Shown: positions 1 through 8,180 of the stretch, piece by piece
Position numbering within the stretch: the stretch's first letter is position 1
How the letters are laid out: every line of letters starts with the position of its first letter
NCBI GenBank assembly: GCA_029007825.1
Contig: JAQXIO010000065.1
Coordinates: forward strand, 1-32,100
Length of the DNA stretch: 32,100 bases
Direction: 5' to 3'
DNA from: Bacteroidales bacterium
Lineage (GTDB): Bacteria; Bacteroidota; Bacteroidia; Bacteroidales; JAQXIO01
Translations under genes and position numbers: made by a program
The notes under the pieces: generated by a model
What the model was told of the DNA's origin: nothing
The model's input: only the letters and a program-made list of their open reading frames with translations
Databases searched by the model: none

Positions 1-635
1 TGAATCAGAATCTTTCCGTAATCCATTATGATACAGTCATCGATTAGTTTTTCCATATCCTGTATAATATGAGAAGTCAGAAAAACCGTTTTGTTTTCGG
101 CTTTTGCATATTCACGGAGATAATCGATGAAAAGACGGCGATAACCGGGGTCCAGACCCAATGAAAAATCATCCAGGATTAATAGTTTCGGATTCTGCGC
201 CAGTATAAGTCCCAACGCTACTTGAGACCGTTGTCCGCACGACATGCGGGAAATACGTTGTCCCGGTGCGACTTTCAGTTTTTCCATCAACCCATAGTAC
301 GCGTCTTTATTCCATTTCGGATAGAAGGGAGCATAGAATTTTTCAATCTCTTCAATGCTCATAAACGCATATTGTACGTGACCCTCGATAAGTAATCCGA
401 TATTTTGTTTCAAGGCCGGATCCATATGCTGGATATTTTCACCGAAAATAAAACACTCGCCGGATTGTGGTTTAAGATAGCCGCTTAATATATTGATAGT
501 TGTGGTTTTTCCGGTTCCGTTTTTACCTAATAACCCAAGTATGCGGCCTTTGGGTACATTGAAACTCAAATTTTCATAAATGAGGCGATCGCCGTAATAG
601 TGAGTTAAGTTTTTACACTCTATAATGTAATCCAT
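1..635 (-). CDS. ABC transporter ATP-binding protein (partial, C-terminus outside window)
   Basis: This is the nucleotide-binding subunit of an ABC transporter. It would power an ABC-2-type permease, which is not in view but probably lies beyond position 1. The first 211 residues are visible, starting MDYIIECKNL. Walker A is GKNGTGKTT at residues 37-45, the signature region is MSCGQRSQ around residues 131-138, Walker B is LLILDDF at 151-157, the D-loop is LGLDPG, and the switch histidine is H189 in LTSHI. Two positions differ from the textbook form: the signature reads SCGQ instead of SGGQ, and the Walker B catalytic Glu is Asp. The start is the ATG at 633-635, with a promoter-like sequence upstream at 665-695. 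The substrate cannot be told; drug, peptide or lipid export are typical for this class. The fold assignment is secure, the role is not. Confidence 0.9.
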   Translation of the reverse strand, partial: MDYIIECKNLTHYYGDRLIYENLSFNVPKGRILGLLGKNGTGKTTTINILSGYLKPQSGECFIFGENIQHMDPALKQNIGLLIEGHVQYAFMSIEEIEKFYAPFYPKWNKDAYYGLMEKLKVAPGQRISRMSCGQRSQVALGLILAQNPKLLILDDFSLGLDPGYRRLFIDYLREYAKAENKTVFLTSHIIQDMEKLIDDCIIMDYGKILI

Positions 636-664
636 CTGCTGTATCCGTCAATTATTTCAGGTTG

Positions 665-695
665 TAAAAATAGACGCTTGATACATTCCGGGCAA
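665..695 (-). promoter_or_regulatory. Probable Bacteroidota-type promoter for the ABC ATPase
   Basis: On the minus strand a TTG (complement of 693-695) is followed after 20 bases by TATTTTTA (complement of 665-672). This is one mismatch from the -7 consensus TAnnTTTG at the usual spacing, about 30 bases upstream of the ATG at 635. Confidence 0.5.
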
Positions 696-847
696 TCACT
701 ATATTTAGGTATATCCGGATGGTAGAATACCTATTGCTATTTTTGAGTATGATGATGCGATAGGTAATATAGAGTAGGGAAGATAACTGAAAATTATTCA
801 GTAGGGCTTTCTAAATATGTTTTTTGGTTGCATAAGAAATTTTATAT

Positions 848-877
848 CTGTTCGTGCTGAAAAAAGTCGTTACTTTG
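848..877 (+). promoter_or_regulatory. Possible promoter for the MdtD-like exporter
   Basis: CTG at 848-850, 19 bases, then TTACTTTG at 870-877. Each box differs by one base from the Bacteroidota TTG / TAnnTTTG pattern. The site is about 30 bases upstream of the start at 907. Confidence 0.4.
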
Positions 878-906
878 CAATCGTATTATTTCTATAGGTC
901 GATTTA

Positions 907-2313
907 ATGAAGTTAGACAGGTCAGTCATTGTATCTTTTATTGTTGCAATTGCATTTTTTATGCAATTTCTTGATACGACTGCAGTCAATACCGCTATAC
1001 CATCCATGGCGAAAAGTTTTGGTACGGATATCGTTCATTTAAGCACCGGCGTAACCTCTTATCTTATAGCTTTAGCTATATTTATACCGGTCAGCGGATG
1101 GATTGCCGACCGGTACGGTACACGCAAGGTCTTTTGTTCTGCTATTGCATTTTTTATATTGGCATCGGTTTTGTGTGGAACTTCACAGTCGCTTACACAA
1201 TTTATCATATATCGCGTGATGCAAGGAATGGCAGGTGCAATGATGTCGCCGGTCGGAAGGTTAGCCGTGCTGAAAGTAACTCGGAAAGAAGATTTGCCGA
1301 CGGCAATGAATTATATTACGATTCCGGCATTGGTAGCACCTATTCTTGGCCCTTTGGTAGGAGGATATTTGGCAACATACTGGTCTTGGCATTGGATTTT
1401 TTATTTAAACGTTCCGATCAGTATCGTCTGTATAGCGTTGGCATGGCATTTTATACCGGAAGAAAATCGGCCGGATTCCGGGAAAAAACACTTTGATACG
1501 CTGGGTTTTGTTTTAAGCGGTTTGGCATTGGCCGGTTTTATGTATGGAGTTGAATTGTTCAGTAAAGAGAACCTTTCTTATTATATACCACTTATTGTCG
1601 TTATCTCCAGTCTTATTTTATTGTTTTTGAATGTAACCTATTCGAAACGTATAGCAAATCCTTTGATAGACTATTCTATTATGAAGATAAAGACCTACAG
1701 GATTGTTATATTTACCGGTTCGGTTTCACGTATGATTATAGGTGTATTCCCTTATCTCGTGCCTCTCATGTTCCAGGAAGGCTTCGGCCTGAGTCCGTTT
1801 GAATCGGGACTATTGTTTCTATCTACAATGGTCGGTAATTTGTCTATGAAATCTGCAACGGTCTGGATAATACGTCATTTCCGGTTCCGGAATATTTTAA
1901 TTATCAATGGCTTCTTAGTTGCTTTGTTTACTCTTCTTACAGGGCTGTTACTTCCCGATACCCCTGTCATTATTATTGTATCGACCCTGTTCTTGTCAGG
2001 ATTGGTACGATCTATGCAATTCAGTTCATTGACAACATTGGCATTTGCAGATATTCCGGAGTCCCAGATGACTTCGGCAAATACACTTTACAGTACGATT
2101 CAGCAAATGTCGATAGGGATGGGGATTGCCATAGGCGCGGTAAGTCTGCGTTTTTCGAATATGTTTAATGAAGGCTTGCCCGGTCATTATTCCGTTGTGG
2201 ATTTTCGAGACTCATTTATTTTTGTTGCCCTTATCGGATTTGTTCACCTTTTATGGTATCTGCACCTGGCCCCTGATGCCGGGAATGCTGTACGGATAAA
2301 AAAACAGCTTTAG
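907..2313 (+). CDS. mdtD: MFS drug exporter of the DHA2 family, MdtD-like
   Basis: An inner-membrane proton-driven exporter of 468 residues, close in length to E. coli MdtD (471). The first helix carries the DHA2 motif FLDTTAVNTAIPSM (residues 21-34). Motif A follows helix 2 as GWIADRYGTRK (64-74). The stretch YRVMQGMAGAMMSPVGRL and the motif C region GPLVGGYL strongly resemble MdtD, and hydrophobic segments continue to the C-terminus. In E. coli, mdtD sits in the mdtABCD-baeSR operon; here it stands alone, with no RND pump or two-component system nearby, so the same drug range should not be assumed. The preceding ABC gene is divergent. The family is secure; the symbol is by resemblance only. 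Confidence 0.85.
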   Translation: MKLDRSVIVSFIVAIAFFMQFLDTTAVNTAIPSMAKSFGTDIVHLSTGVTSYLIALAIFIPVSGWIADRYGTRKVFCSAIAFFILASVLCGTSQSLTQFIIYRVMQGMAGAMMSPVGRLAVLKVTRKEDLPTAMNYITIPALVAPILGPLVGGYLATYWSWHWIFYLNVPISIVCIALAWHFIPEENRPDSGKKHFDTLGFVLSGLALAGFMYGVELFSKENLSYYIPLIVVISSLILLFLNVTYSKRIANPLIDYSIMKIKTYRIVIFTGSVSRMIIGVFPYLVPLMFQEGFGLSPFESGLLFLSTMVGNLSMKSATVWIIRHFRFRNILIINGFLVALFTLLTGLLLPDTPVIIIVSTLFLSGLVRSMQFSSLTTLAFADIPESQMTSANTLYSTIQQMSIGMGIAIGAVSLRFSNMFNEGLPGHYSVVDFRDSFIFVALIGFVHLLWYLHLAPDAGNAVRIKKQL

Positions 2314-2411
2314 GCTAAGCTTATACAATTGAAAAATATGGTTTTAATAGGTTTAGAGGTATAAATAGCGTAATTTATAAATAAGGGCTATGTCAAGCAT
2401 GATTAGATAAT

Positions 2412-3425
2412 ATGGGGAAAGGCTATAAGTATAGAGGAGGAATTGGCTCTTTTGACAAAGACGGTAATTCAATATTTGAGAGAGATGTAAACACCCTTGT
2501 AAAAAATCAAATATTTCTTCCGACAAAAAAAGAATTAAATGATCCAACCGAAGGCTTTTATAATGATGATGCAATTAGGTTCTTATTTGAGGCACTGAAA
2601 GAATATTCTGCAGAAGTAAAAAGACAATATGTTGGGCTACTTGAAAAGTTTGCTCAAGTCGGAATTTACTCACTGAGCAACAATGTAACCAATGAGTTAT
2701 TGTGGGCTTATTATGGAAGTGGACACTTAGGCTTTGCCATAGAATATGATATTGATAAACTTAAAGAATCACTAAATCATAATCAATATTTTCAGTCCAT
2801 TTTTGACTTTGACGTTGAATATTCCCGAAGCATTCCTATTGCAGATATCTCGATGCTCCACGAAAAAGATATCATTCGGACTTTAAAGACTTTCTTAGGG
2901 ACAAAATCACGCTCATGGAAACATGAAGAGGAATATCGTTTGATTATAGATGGAAAGGGATTGTTCGATATTGATTACAGGGCAATTACAGGTATCTATT
3001 TTGGATATAGAATGCAGGAAGAAGAAATAGATTATATAATGAAAAAACTAAAAGGTAGAGGATTGTCATATTATAAAATGGGATTGATTGAAAATACTTA
3101 TAAATTTACTCCTTTAAAGATTGAAGATAAATATCCTGATGCCACCAAATATGTTGCCAATTGCATTGATTATGACGTGGATGAATTGCTTATGAGTGGT
3201 GTTGTATTTGGAGAAGAAGCTCAATTGTATAGAGATAAGTTTATTGATGCATTAGAAAGTATAAAAAATGATCCTTTGATAAAAGACTTCTATATAGCAA
3301 CTGTAAATACGGATTCTATAGAACCGTTGTTGAAAATCTTTGCCAATACGAAATCAGGAATGCCCCCTATAAGAGAATTTAATTTTAAACTTAATGAGAA
3401 AGGTGAAATTTATAGGACTAAATAA
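2412..3425 (+). CDS. DUF2971 domain protein, function unknown
   Basis: A soluble-looking protein of 337 residues with no signal peptide or membrane helices. It has the DUF2971 landmarks: NDPTE at residues 43-47, the block LLWAYYGSGHLGFAIEYD at 96-113, and a W..E.E.R element at 169-176 (WKHEEEYR). The family has no established biochemical function; members are scattered among bacteria, often in variable regions. Residues after about 230 look like a separate, less conserved tail. The gene is visibly richer in A+T than its neighbours and sits between mdtD and tRNA-Cys, which suggests horizontal acquisition (inference). No good TAnnTTTG promoter was seen in the 98 bases before the ATG. I assign no activity. 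Confidence 0.75.
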   Translation: MGKGYKYRGGIGSFDKDGNSIFERDVNTLVKNQIFLPTKKELNDPTEGFYNDDAIRFLFEALKEYSAEVKRQYVGLLEKFAQVGIYSLSNNVTNELLWAYYGSGHLGFAIEYDIDKLKESLNHNQYFQSIFDFDVEYSRSIPIADISMLHEKDIIRTLKTFLGTKSRSWKHEEEYRLIIDGKGLFDIDYRAITGIYFGYRMQEEEIDYIMKKLKGRGLSYYKMGLIENTYKFTPLKIEDKYPDATKYVANCIDYDVDELLMSGVVFGEEAQLYRDKFIDALESIKNDPLIKDFYIATVNTDSIEPLLKIFANTKSGMPPIREFNFKLNEKGEIYRTK

Positions 3426-3454
3426 GTTTTTCCGCCCCTATTTCTGCCCCTCTA

Positions 3455-3503
3455 AAAAACAAAAACCTCCGAAATACCTTATTTAAAGCAGTCTCAGAGG
3501 TTT
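3455..3503 (-). terminator. Probable intrinsic terminator of tRNA-Cys
   Basis: Read on the minus strand, AAACCTC (complement of 3497-3503) pairs with GAGGTTT (complement of 3464-3470), followed by a T-rich run down to 3455. The loop is long (26 bases), so the hairpin is weaker than usual. Confidence 0.45.
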
Positions 3504-3508
3504 CTTTG

Positions 3509-3579
3509 AGGTTCCTGGCGGATTCGAACCGCCGTAAACGGTTTTGCAGACCGGCGCCTAGCCACTCGGCCAAGGAACC
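3509..3579 (-). tRNA. tRNA-Cys (anticodon GCA)
   Basis: On the minus strand a 71-base cloverleaf is seen: the acceptor stem GGTTCCT pairs with AGGAACC, the D-arm contains the GG pair in AGTGGCTAGGC, the anticodon loop is CTGCAAA (GCA), and the T-arm is GGCGG-TTCGAAT-CCGCC. The discriminator base is U, the known identity base for cysteinyl-tRNA synthetase. The CCA end is not encoded. A matching promoter lies just upstream at 3598-3627. A decayed copy of the same gene lies at 3915-3984. Confidence 0.97.
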
Positions 3580-3597
3580 TTTTTCTCAAATGCGTTG

Positions 3598-3627
3598 CAA
3601 AGATAGATAGAATTTTGATTTATGCAA
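3598..3627 (-). promoter_or_regulatory. Promoter of tRNA-Cys
   Basis: On the minus strand, TTG (complement of 3625-3627), 19 bases, then TATCTTTG (complement of 3598-3605). This is an exact match to the Bacteroidota TTG-N19-TAnnTTTG promoter, placed just before the mature tRNA 5' end. Confidence 0.8.
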
Positions 3628-3914
3628 CATTATTCAATGAAAAAGATTGAAGATACAGGCGTTATCAGCAGGAAATCTACGGTAGAATAGGGGAGGGGCA
3701 CAGTCTTGTAAATGATGATTTTTTGTTTTTGCATTTGGAAATATAGCGGTTTTGTTTTTAGTATAAACGATTGATTTTATAGGATATGCGTTTGAATAAA
3801 TAAATTCCGGAACAATTGTTTTTTTGAGAATATAATTATAGAAAGATATTCCTTATTATAACGAATAATTATAAAGTGAAAGAAGTAGAATTCTATTTTC
3901 TTTATTCAGATAAG

Positions 3915-3984
3915 AGATTCCAGGCGGATTCGAACCGCTGTAAACGGTTTTGCAGACCGGCGCCTATTTACTTACCAAGGAACT
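3915..3984 (-). pseudogene. Degenerate tRNA-Cys copy
   Basis: This 70-base stretch aligns almost end to end with the tRNA-Cys at 3509-3579. The anticodon arm and most of the T-arm are identical (CTGCAAA and TTCGAAT kept). The acceptor stem has lost pairs at its first and seventh positions, the first T-stem pair is broken (A opposite C), and the D-arm is replaced by an AT-rich string without the conserved GG pair. No TAnnTTTG promoter was found upstream. It most likely cannot fold or be charged. It could be a decayed tandem duplicate or a scar of site-specific integration at the tRNA gene. Confidence 0.85.
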
Positions 3985-4100
3985 ATTTAGAAAAGAAGAT
4001 TTTAGAGTATATATCTTTAAGATATTACAAACAGTCGGAGATCTTTTGAGTTTAGCCAGAAGACCGTTATGATGAACTTTAAAATTAGATGTTGAAGATA

Positions 4101-4946
4101 TTATTGATCTTTTCTGAATTTTATCAGAGCCCAGTGATTCCGTTCTTTGCTATATTCATATGTAAGTCCCAAAGATTGGGCCTTTTCCTTTAATGCAGGA
4201 ATATCCTCCGTATAGAAACCGCTTACAAAAAGAGAGGCGTTTGTTTGCATCGCATTTACGTACGTTTGCATATCTGCCAGAAGAATATTCCGGTTAATAT
4301 TCGCTAATATGTAATCGAATCTTTTTCCCGTTAATCGCTCGGCATCCCCTAATTCGACGTCTATATTTATGATTTTATTAAGAGTAATATTCTCTTTTGC
4401 ATTTTCATAAGCCCATTCGTCGATGTCTATGGCCGTTATATCCCGGGCTCCACGCATGGAAGCCAGAATCGCTAAAACTGCTGTACCGCATCCCATATCC
4501 AATAAAGTCTTGTTCTCAAGCGGTAAGGTCAGCAGTTCATTAAGCATCAGATGCGTCGTTTCGTGATGCCCGGTACCAAATGCCATTTTAGGGTCTATGA
4601 TGATTTCGAATTGTGCTGGTTTCTCTATTTTATGAAAAGAACTACGTATAATACATTTGTCGTCGATTATGATCGGTTGAAAGTAATTTTTCTCCCATTC
4701 TTGGTTCCAGTCGGTCTCATTTATCTGTGTTTGCGTATAAGAGATATTAATGTCTTCGAGAGGAAAATTTTTCAACTTGTTTTTAAAATCTGCTTCTTGA
4801 AAATTATTTTCCCGGACATAAGCCAATAAATTTTTATCGTTTCGTTCGAAACTCTCGAAACCTGTTTCTGCAAGTTCGGCAGCTAAAATGTCGGCTGCTA
4901 TCTCTTCGTTTTTGTCGAATTGAAAATTGAATTCCAGATAAATCAT
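4101..4946 (-). CDS. prmA: Ribosomal protein L11 methyltransferase
   Basis: PrmA is a cytosolic SAM-dependent methyltransferase that methylates ribosomal protein L11 on lysines and its N-terminus. It is 281 residues long, close to the family's 280-300. An N-terminal substrate-recognition domain (about 1-90, ending in the DWNQEWEKNY block) is followed by the catalytic domain: MAFGTGHHETT at 121-131, SAM-binding loop LLDMGCGTAVLAI at 148-160, the acidic ribose-binding strand AIDID at 172-176, and LANINRNIL at 214-222 in place of the NPPY motif, as usual for PrmA. The start ATG (4944-4946) lies about 20 bases after a TACTTTTG -7 element. It appears monocistronic here. Confidence 0.95.
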   Translation of the reverse strand: MIYLEFNFQFDKNEEIAADILAAELAETGFESFERNDKNLLAYVRENNFQEADFKNKLKNFPLEDINISYTQTQINETDWNQEWEKNYFQPIIIDDKCIIRSSFHKIEKPAQFEIIIDPKMAFGTGHHETTHLMLNELLTLPLENKTLLDMGCGTAVLAILASMRGARDITAIDIDEWAYENAKENITLNKIINIDVELGDAERLTGKRFDYILANINRNILLADMQTYVNAMQTNASLFVSGFYTEDIPALKEKAQSLGLTYEYSKERNHWALIKFRKDQ

Positions 4947-4965
4947 TGTTTACTTTATTTTTTAG

Positions 4966-4995
4966 CAAAAGTAGTTGGATTTGTAAGAAGAATAA
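4966..4995 (-). promoter_or_regulatory. Promoter of prmA
   Basis: On the minus strand, TACTTTTG (complement of 4966-4973) matches TAnnTTTG exactly. The -33 trinucleotide 19 bases upstream is TTA rather than TTG. Confidence 0.6.
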
Positions 4996-5350
4996 AGTAA
5001 ATTAAAGGTTTAATTGTTATAATACCCCGGAACATTTATTTATTTTATGCGTTTTTATATGTTCAAGCTTATTTATCCGTTTTAATTATAGAATTTGAAG
5101 GGGCGATAATATTGGCTAAATGGAATACATTATTGTTTTACCGACATGAGTTTCCTGATATTTTTCGTAAAAAGACAATTTAGATATTAAATTTTGATTT
5201 GTTTATAATATTTGTGAGAAGATAATAAAAATGAAGGAATGTAGAATGTAACCGGAATTATGTTGTAATTTTGTATATGCGCAATTAAACTTTTCCTTAT
5301 ATGTAAGTGTCTTATGTATAAGAGAAACCAGAAACATGGAGGTTAAAAAC
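4996..5350. other. AT-rich intergenic region between divergent prmA and the repeat-protein gene
   Basis: No convincing gene. A TAATTTTG at 5266-5273 fits the -7 consensus and could drive the downstream pair, but there is no TTG at the proper distance. The leader would be about 70 bases long. Confidence 0.4.
5338..5342 (+). promoter_or_regulatory. Shine-Dalgarno sequence deciding the start of the repeat-protein gene
   Basis: GGAGG lies 8 bases before the ATG at 5351. An in-frame ATG at 5336 overlaps it and would add MEVKN ahead of the signal peptide. Such strong ribosome-binding sites are uncommon in Bacteroidota, and this one favours the second ATG. Confidence 0.6.
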
Positions 5351-6523
5351 ATGAGAAGAATAATTTTTAGTTCGGTATTGCTATTATACGCATCGTTGTT
5401 GTCATTGGGATTTGCCTCTGACGATGAGTTCTTCGATGATATATATAGTACAGGCAATAGCAGGAAAACTGTAAAAAAAGAGACGCCTGTAAAAGCAGAG
5501 GAGTATGTTCCTCAGGCAACATACCAGTATCAATCTACAAATACAAATACGGGAAATACCTCTTCTTTTAAAGAAAGAGATGTCGACGAATATAATCGCA
5601 GATATTCATTTTCAGATGAAGATGATGTACAGGATAGCGCTGTAGCTATGGAGAGCCGTTCAACGGCAGAGCCCAATGAATATACCAAGCGTATTGTAAA
5701 ATACCATGATCCGGAGGGCCTTTCCATCGAAAATGCAGACGAAGTGAATATTTATATGAATGACGGGAATTACGATGACGGTTATTACTATGGTAATAAT
5801 TCCCCGGTGAATGTCTCTCTGAATCTGGGCTTCGGCTGGGGTGGTGGATGGTATTCGCCTTGGTATGATCCCTGGTATTATCCCAGTTATTCATGGTATT
5901 CTCCCTGGTACTCGCCTTGGTATCGCCCTTGGTATGGCCCATCTTGGGGTTGGGGACCTTCATGGGGCTGGGGGCCCGGTTATTATCCGCATTATCATCA
6001 TGCTCATTATAATTATGCTCCTAACGGTCGTCGTCCGAATGTTCCGTATCAGGGATATGGTCGGGGAACAGGAACCGGACGCGGCTCTTCTGCAACAACC
6101 GGACGGGGCAGTTCCGCTAATTCCGGTGTAAGTGGCAGATCTTCTACCGGACGCAGCAGTAATTCCGGTGTAAGCAACGGCCGTACATCTACAGGCCGGA
6201 GTAGTTCGGGCATAAATAATGGTCGTACTTCTACGGGACAGAGTGGTTCGGGTATAAATAATGGCCGTACGTCAACAGGCAGAAATTATAATAGCGGTAG
6301 CTCTTCAAATGGAAGAGGCTCGTCATACAGTACTCCGAGAAATAATGGTCGTAGTAATTCGTATAGCGCACCAAACAACAGCGGCCGTAGCTCTAATTCG
6401 TATAGTGCTCCGAGCAATAGCGGCCGGTCGTATAGTGCTCCGAGCGGAGGTTTCGGCGGTGGCCGTTCATCCGGTGGTAGCTTCGGTGGAGGCGGGCGTT
6501 CATCCGGTGGCGGACGCAGATAA
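5351..6523 (+). CDS. Secreted low-complexity protein with Trp-Tyr-Pro and Gly-Arg-Ser repeats
   Basis: I do not recognise a named family. The 390-residue product starts with a Sec signal peptide (MRRIIF, then a hydrophobic core ending LGFA, probable cut before SDDEF). A polar linker follows to about residue 150. Residues from 167 to about 222 are a Trp/Tyr/Pro/Gly-rich block of repeated PWY and SPWY units, ending in a His/Tyr-rich patch (YYPHYHHAHYNY). From about 230 the tail is a Gly/Arg/Ser/Asn low-complexity region containing four 14-residue repeats and a Gly-rich end. The 30-base gap to the FadL-like barrel downstream suggests an operon and a cell-envelope location. A structural or surface-coating role, or metal binding by the His patch, is conceivable but unsupported. 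Confidence 0.8.
   Translation: MRRIIFSSVLLLYASLLSLGFASDDEFFDDIYSTGNSRKTVKKETPVKAEEYVPQATYQYQSTNTNTGNTSSFKERDVDEYNRRYSFSDEDDVQDSAVAMESRSTAEPNEYTKRIVKYHDPEGLSIENADEVNIYMNDGNYDDGYYYGNNSPVNVSLNLGFGWGGGWYSPWYDPWYYPSYSWYSPWYSPWYRPWYGPSWGWGPSWGWGPGYYPHYHHAHYNYAPNGRRPNVPYQGYGRGTGTGRGSSATTGRGSSANSGVSGRSSTGRSSNSGVSNGRTSTGRSSSGINNGRTSTGQSGSGINNGRTSTGRNYNSGSSSNGRGSSYSTPRNNGRSNSYSAPNNSGRSSNSYSAPSNSGRSYSAPSGGFGGGRSSGGSFGGGGRSSGGGRR
5849..6018 (+). repeat. Coding repeats: PWY/SPWY and GPSWGW units
   Basis: Short in-frame direct repeats encode WYSPWYDPWYYP-like units and two copies of GPSWGW. The TGGTAT core recurs at 9-18 base intervals. Such tracts can change length by slippage or recombination. Confidence 0.7.
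6122..6289 (+). repeat. Four tandem 42-base coding repeats
   Basis: Four consecutive units (6122-6163, 6164-6205, 6206-6247, 6248-6289) each encode 14 residues of the pattern SG(V/I)xNGRTSTG(R/Q)xx; the first unit is the most diverged. The last two are closest to each other at the DNA level, suggesting recent expansion. Confidence 0.8.
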
Positions 6524-6553
6524 TGATTATTCTAAAATTTATAAAGATAAATT

Positions 6554-8143
6554 ATGAAAAAGATAGGGTTTTCTATAGCTTGTAGCATTATTTCCACGTC
6601 GTTATTGTTTGCACAGGCTGAGATGGATGCCTACAGATATTCGCAGACGGAACTTTCGGGATCGGCCCGTTCTGTTGCAATGGGAGGGGCTTTTGGAGCG
6701 TTAGGTGGAGATATTTCGGTTTTAAACTCGAATCCTGCCGGGTTAGGAGTTTATCAGTCTTCTGAACTATCCACGACATTCAATTTTATGAATAATGTGT
6801 CTAAAGCAGATCTGAATGGTTTAAAAACGAATGACTCGCGATTTACATTCAGTTTAGATAATATAGGTGCAGCTCTCTCCTTTAATGTTGGGAATAAAGG
6901 GAACCGTCTTAATTTTGGTTTTTCTTATAATAAGCTGTTTTCATTTAATAACCGTTATCGGGTCTATGGTAATAATCTTCACGGTTCCATGTTGGATTAT
7001 ATTACTCAAATGACGAACCGGTTTAATGGTGGAAACGGAGTTCCGGCTGGTCAGTTAGCCCTTATGGATGAAGGAAGCGATCCGTTTGCTTCTGCCCCTT
7101 GGCTGAGTGTATTGGCATACAATACCTTTTTAATGAATCCTAAATCAGATACAGATAACTCTCATTACACTCCGGCATTAGGACCGGATGAAAGAATAAA
7201 CAATGAAGCATATATAGAAGAAAAAGGTTCTATCAGTGAATATAGTTTTGCTTTAGGCGGAAGCCTTCTGGAAAATCACCTGTATCTGGGTGCTTCATTT
7301 GTCCTTTCTGACATCGATTATCGTCTGGAGACGGTTTATGATGAATTTTTTCAAGGTCCCGGTAAACGCGGTTTTGGTTTGGATAACTGGTTTTCGACCG
7401 AAGGAACAGGTTTCAATATGAAACTGGGAGCAATTATTCGTCCGATCAATGCATTGCGTATCGGAGTTGCCTATCATACCCCTACATGGTACTCAATGAC
7501 CGACTATTTTGATGCCTCTATGTATCCGTATAATATTGAGACGGGAGAAGGTGGGTATGCCGGCAATATATCGACACCGGCTAATAATTATGCGACTTAT
7601 AATTTTAGGACTCCTGACAAATGGGTGGTAAGTGCAGCCGGTATATTAGGAAAAAGTGCTATTATCAGTGCCGATTGGGAGATTGTAAACTATCGTCATA
7701 TGAATATGGATTATGCAGGTAGTTATGTGACAAACGATTACATAGAACAGGATTTCAGAACAGCAAGTACGTTGCGTGTAGGAGCAGAGATTAAAATTAC
7801 TCAGCAATTCAGTGTGCGGGGAGGTGCTGCATTCCGTACCAGTCCGATGAAAACGGAAGTAAGAGATGCTGTTTATAGTGGAAATCTGGATATTCCGACA
7901 GCCGGTACTATTCCCAATTTTACTGTGGATAAAGGATCGAATACTTATACTTTCGGGTTGGGATACCGTTTCAACAGGCATTTTTACTTAGATATGGCTT
8001 GTGCACTAATGCGGTATAATTATGATTACTATAATTTCAGCCCATTGACTCCGGATGCCGATGGTGTCTATGTAGCTTCAGATCCGGCTTCTTTGAAAAC
8101 ATACCGGACAAAAGTACTTTGTACGTTTGGATATAAATTTTGA
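6554..8143 (+). CDS. Outer-membrane beta-barrel protein, OmpP1/FadL-like
   Basis: A 529-residue protein with an N-terminal signal peptide (MKKIGFSIACSIISTSLLFA, cut near AQA). The early block SARSVAMGGAFGALGGD followed by NPAGLGVY is the hallmark of the FadL/OmpP1/TodX channel family, whose N-terminus forms the hatch inside a 14-strand barrel that carries hydrophobic compounds across the outer membrane. The rest alternates aromatic and polar residues as barrel strands do, and the protein ends in a short aromatic strand (TFGYKF), typical of barrel insertion signals. Bacteroides relatives are sometimes called hemin receptor, with weak support. It lies 30 bases after the repeat-protein gene, so both are probably one transcript. 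The ligand is unknown. Confidence 0.88.
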   Translation: MKKIGFSIACSIISTSLLFAQAEMDAYRYSQTELSGSARSVAMGGAFGALGGDISVLNSNPAGLGVYQSSELSTTFNFMNNVSKADLNGLKTNDSRFTFSLDNIGAALSFNVGNKGNRLNFGFSYNKLFSFNNRYRVYGNNLHGSMLDYITQMTNRFNGGNGVPAGQLALMDEGSDPFASAPWLSVLAYNTFLMNPKSDTDNSHYTPALGPDERINNEAYIEEKGSISEYSFALGGSLLENHLYLGASFVLSDIDYRLETVYDEFFQGPGKRGFGLDNWFSTEGTGFNMKLGAIIRPINALRIGVAYHTPTWYSMTDYFDASMYPYNIETGEGGYAGNISTPANNYATYNFRTPDKWVVSAAGILGKSAIISADWEIVNYRHMNMDYAGSYVTNDYIEQDFRTASTLRVGAEIKITQQFSVRGGAAFRTSPMKTEVRDAVYSGNLDIPTAGTIPNFTVDKGSNTYTFGLGYRFNRHFYLDMACALMRYNYDYYNFSPLTPDADGVYVASDPASLKTYRTKVLCTFGYKF

Positions 8144-8180
8144 AAACAATCAATTTCGTTAAATGTTAAAAACAGGGCTA

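Larger units (their letters stand above)
3580..4100. other. 520-base gene-free region between tRNA-Cys and prmA
   Basis: It holds the tRNA-Cys promoter (3598-3627) and the decayed tRNA-Cys copy (3915-3984). The rest is AT-rich, with no convincing ORF, hairpin terminator or mobile-element gene that I can see. Confidence 0.6.

Noticed and set aside
3434..3453. GCCCCTATTTCTGCCCCTC string after the DUF2971 gene, and GGGGAGGGGC near 3690, as possible element ends
   Set aside because: The two strings are not true repeats of each other and no integrase or matching attachment site was found.
5203..5457. 84-codon minus-strand frame between prmA and the repeat-protein gene
   Set aside because: It overlaps the start and signal peptide of the secreted protein and has no family resemblance.
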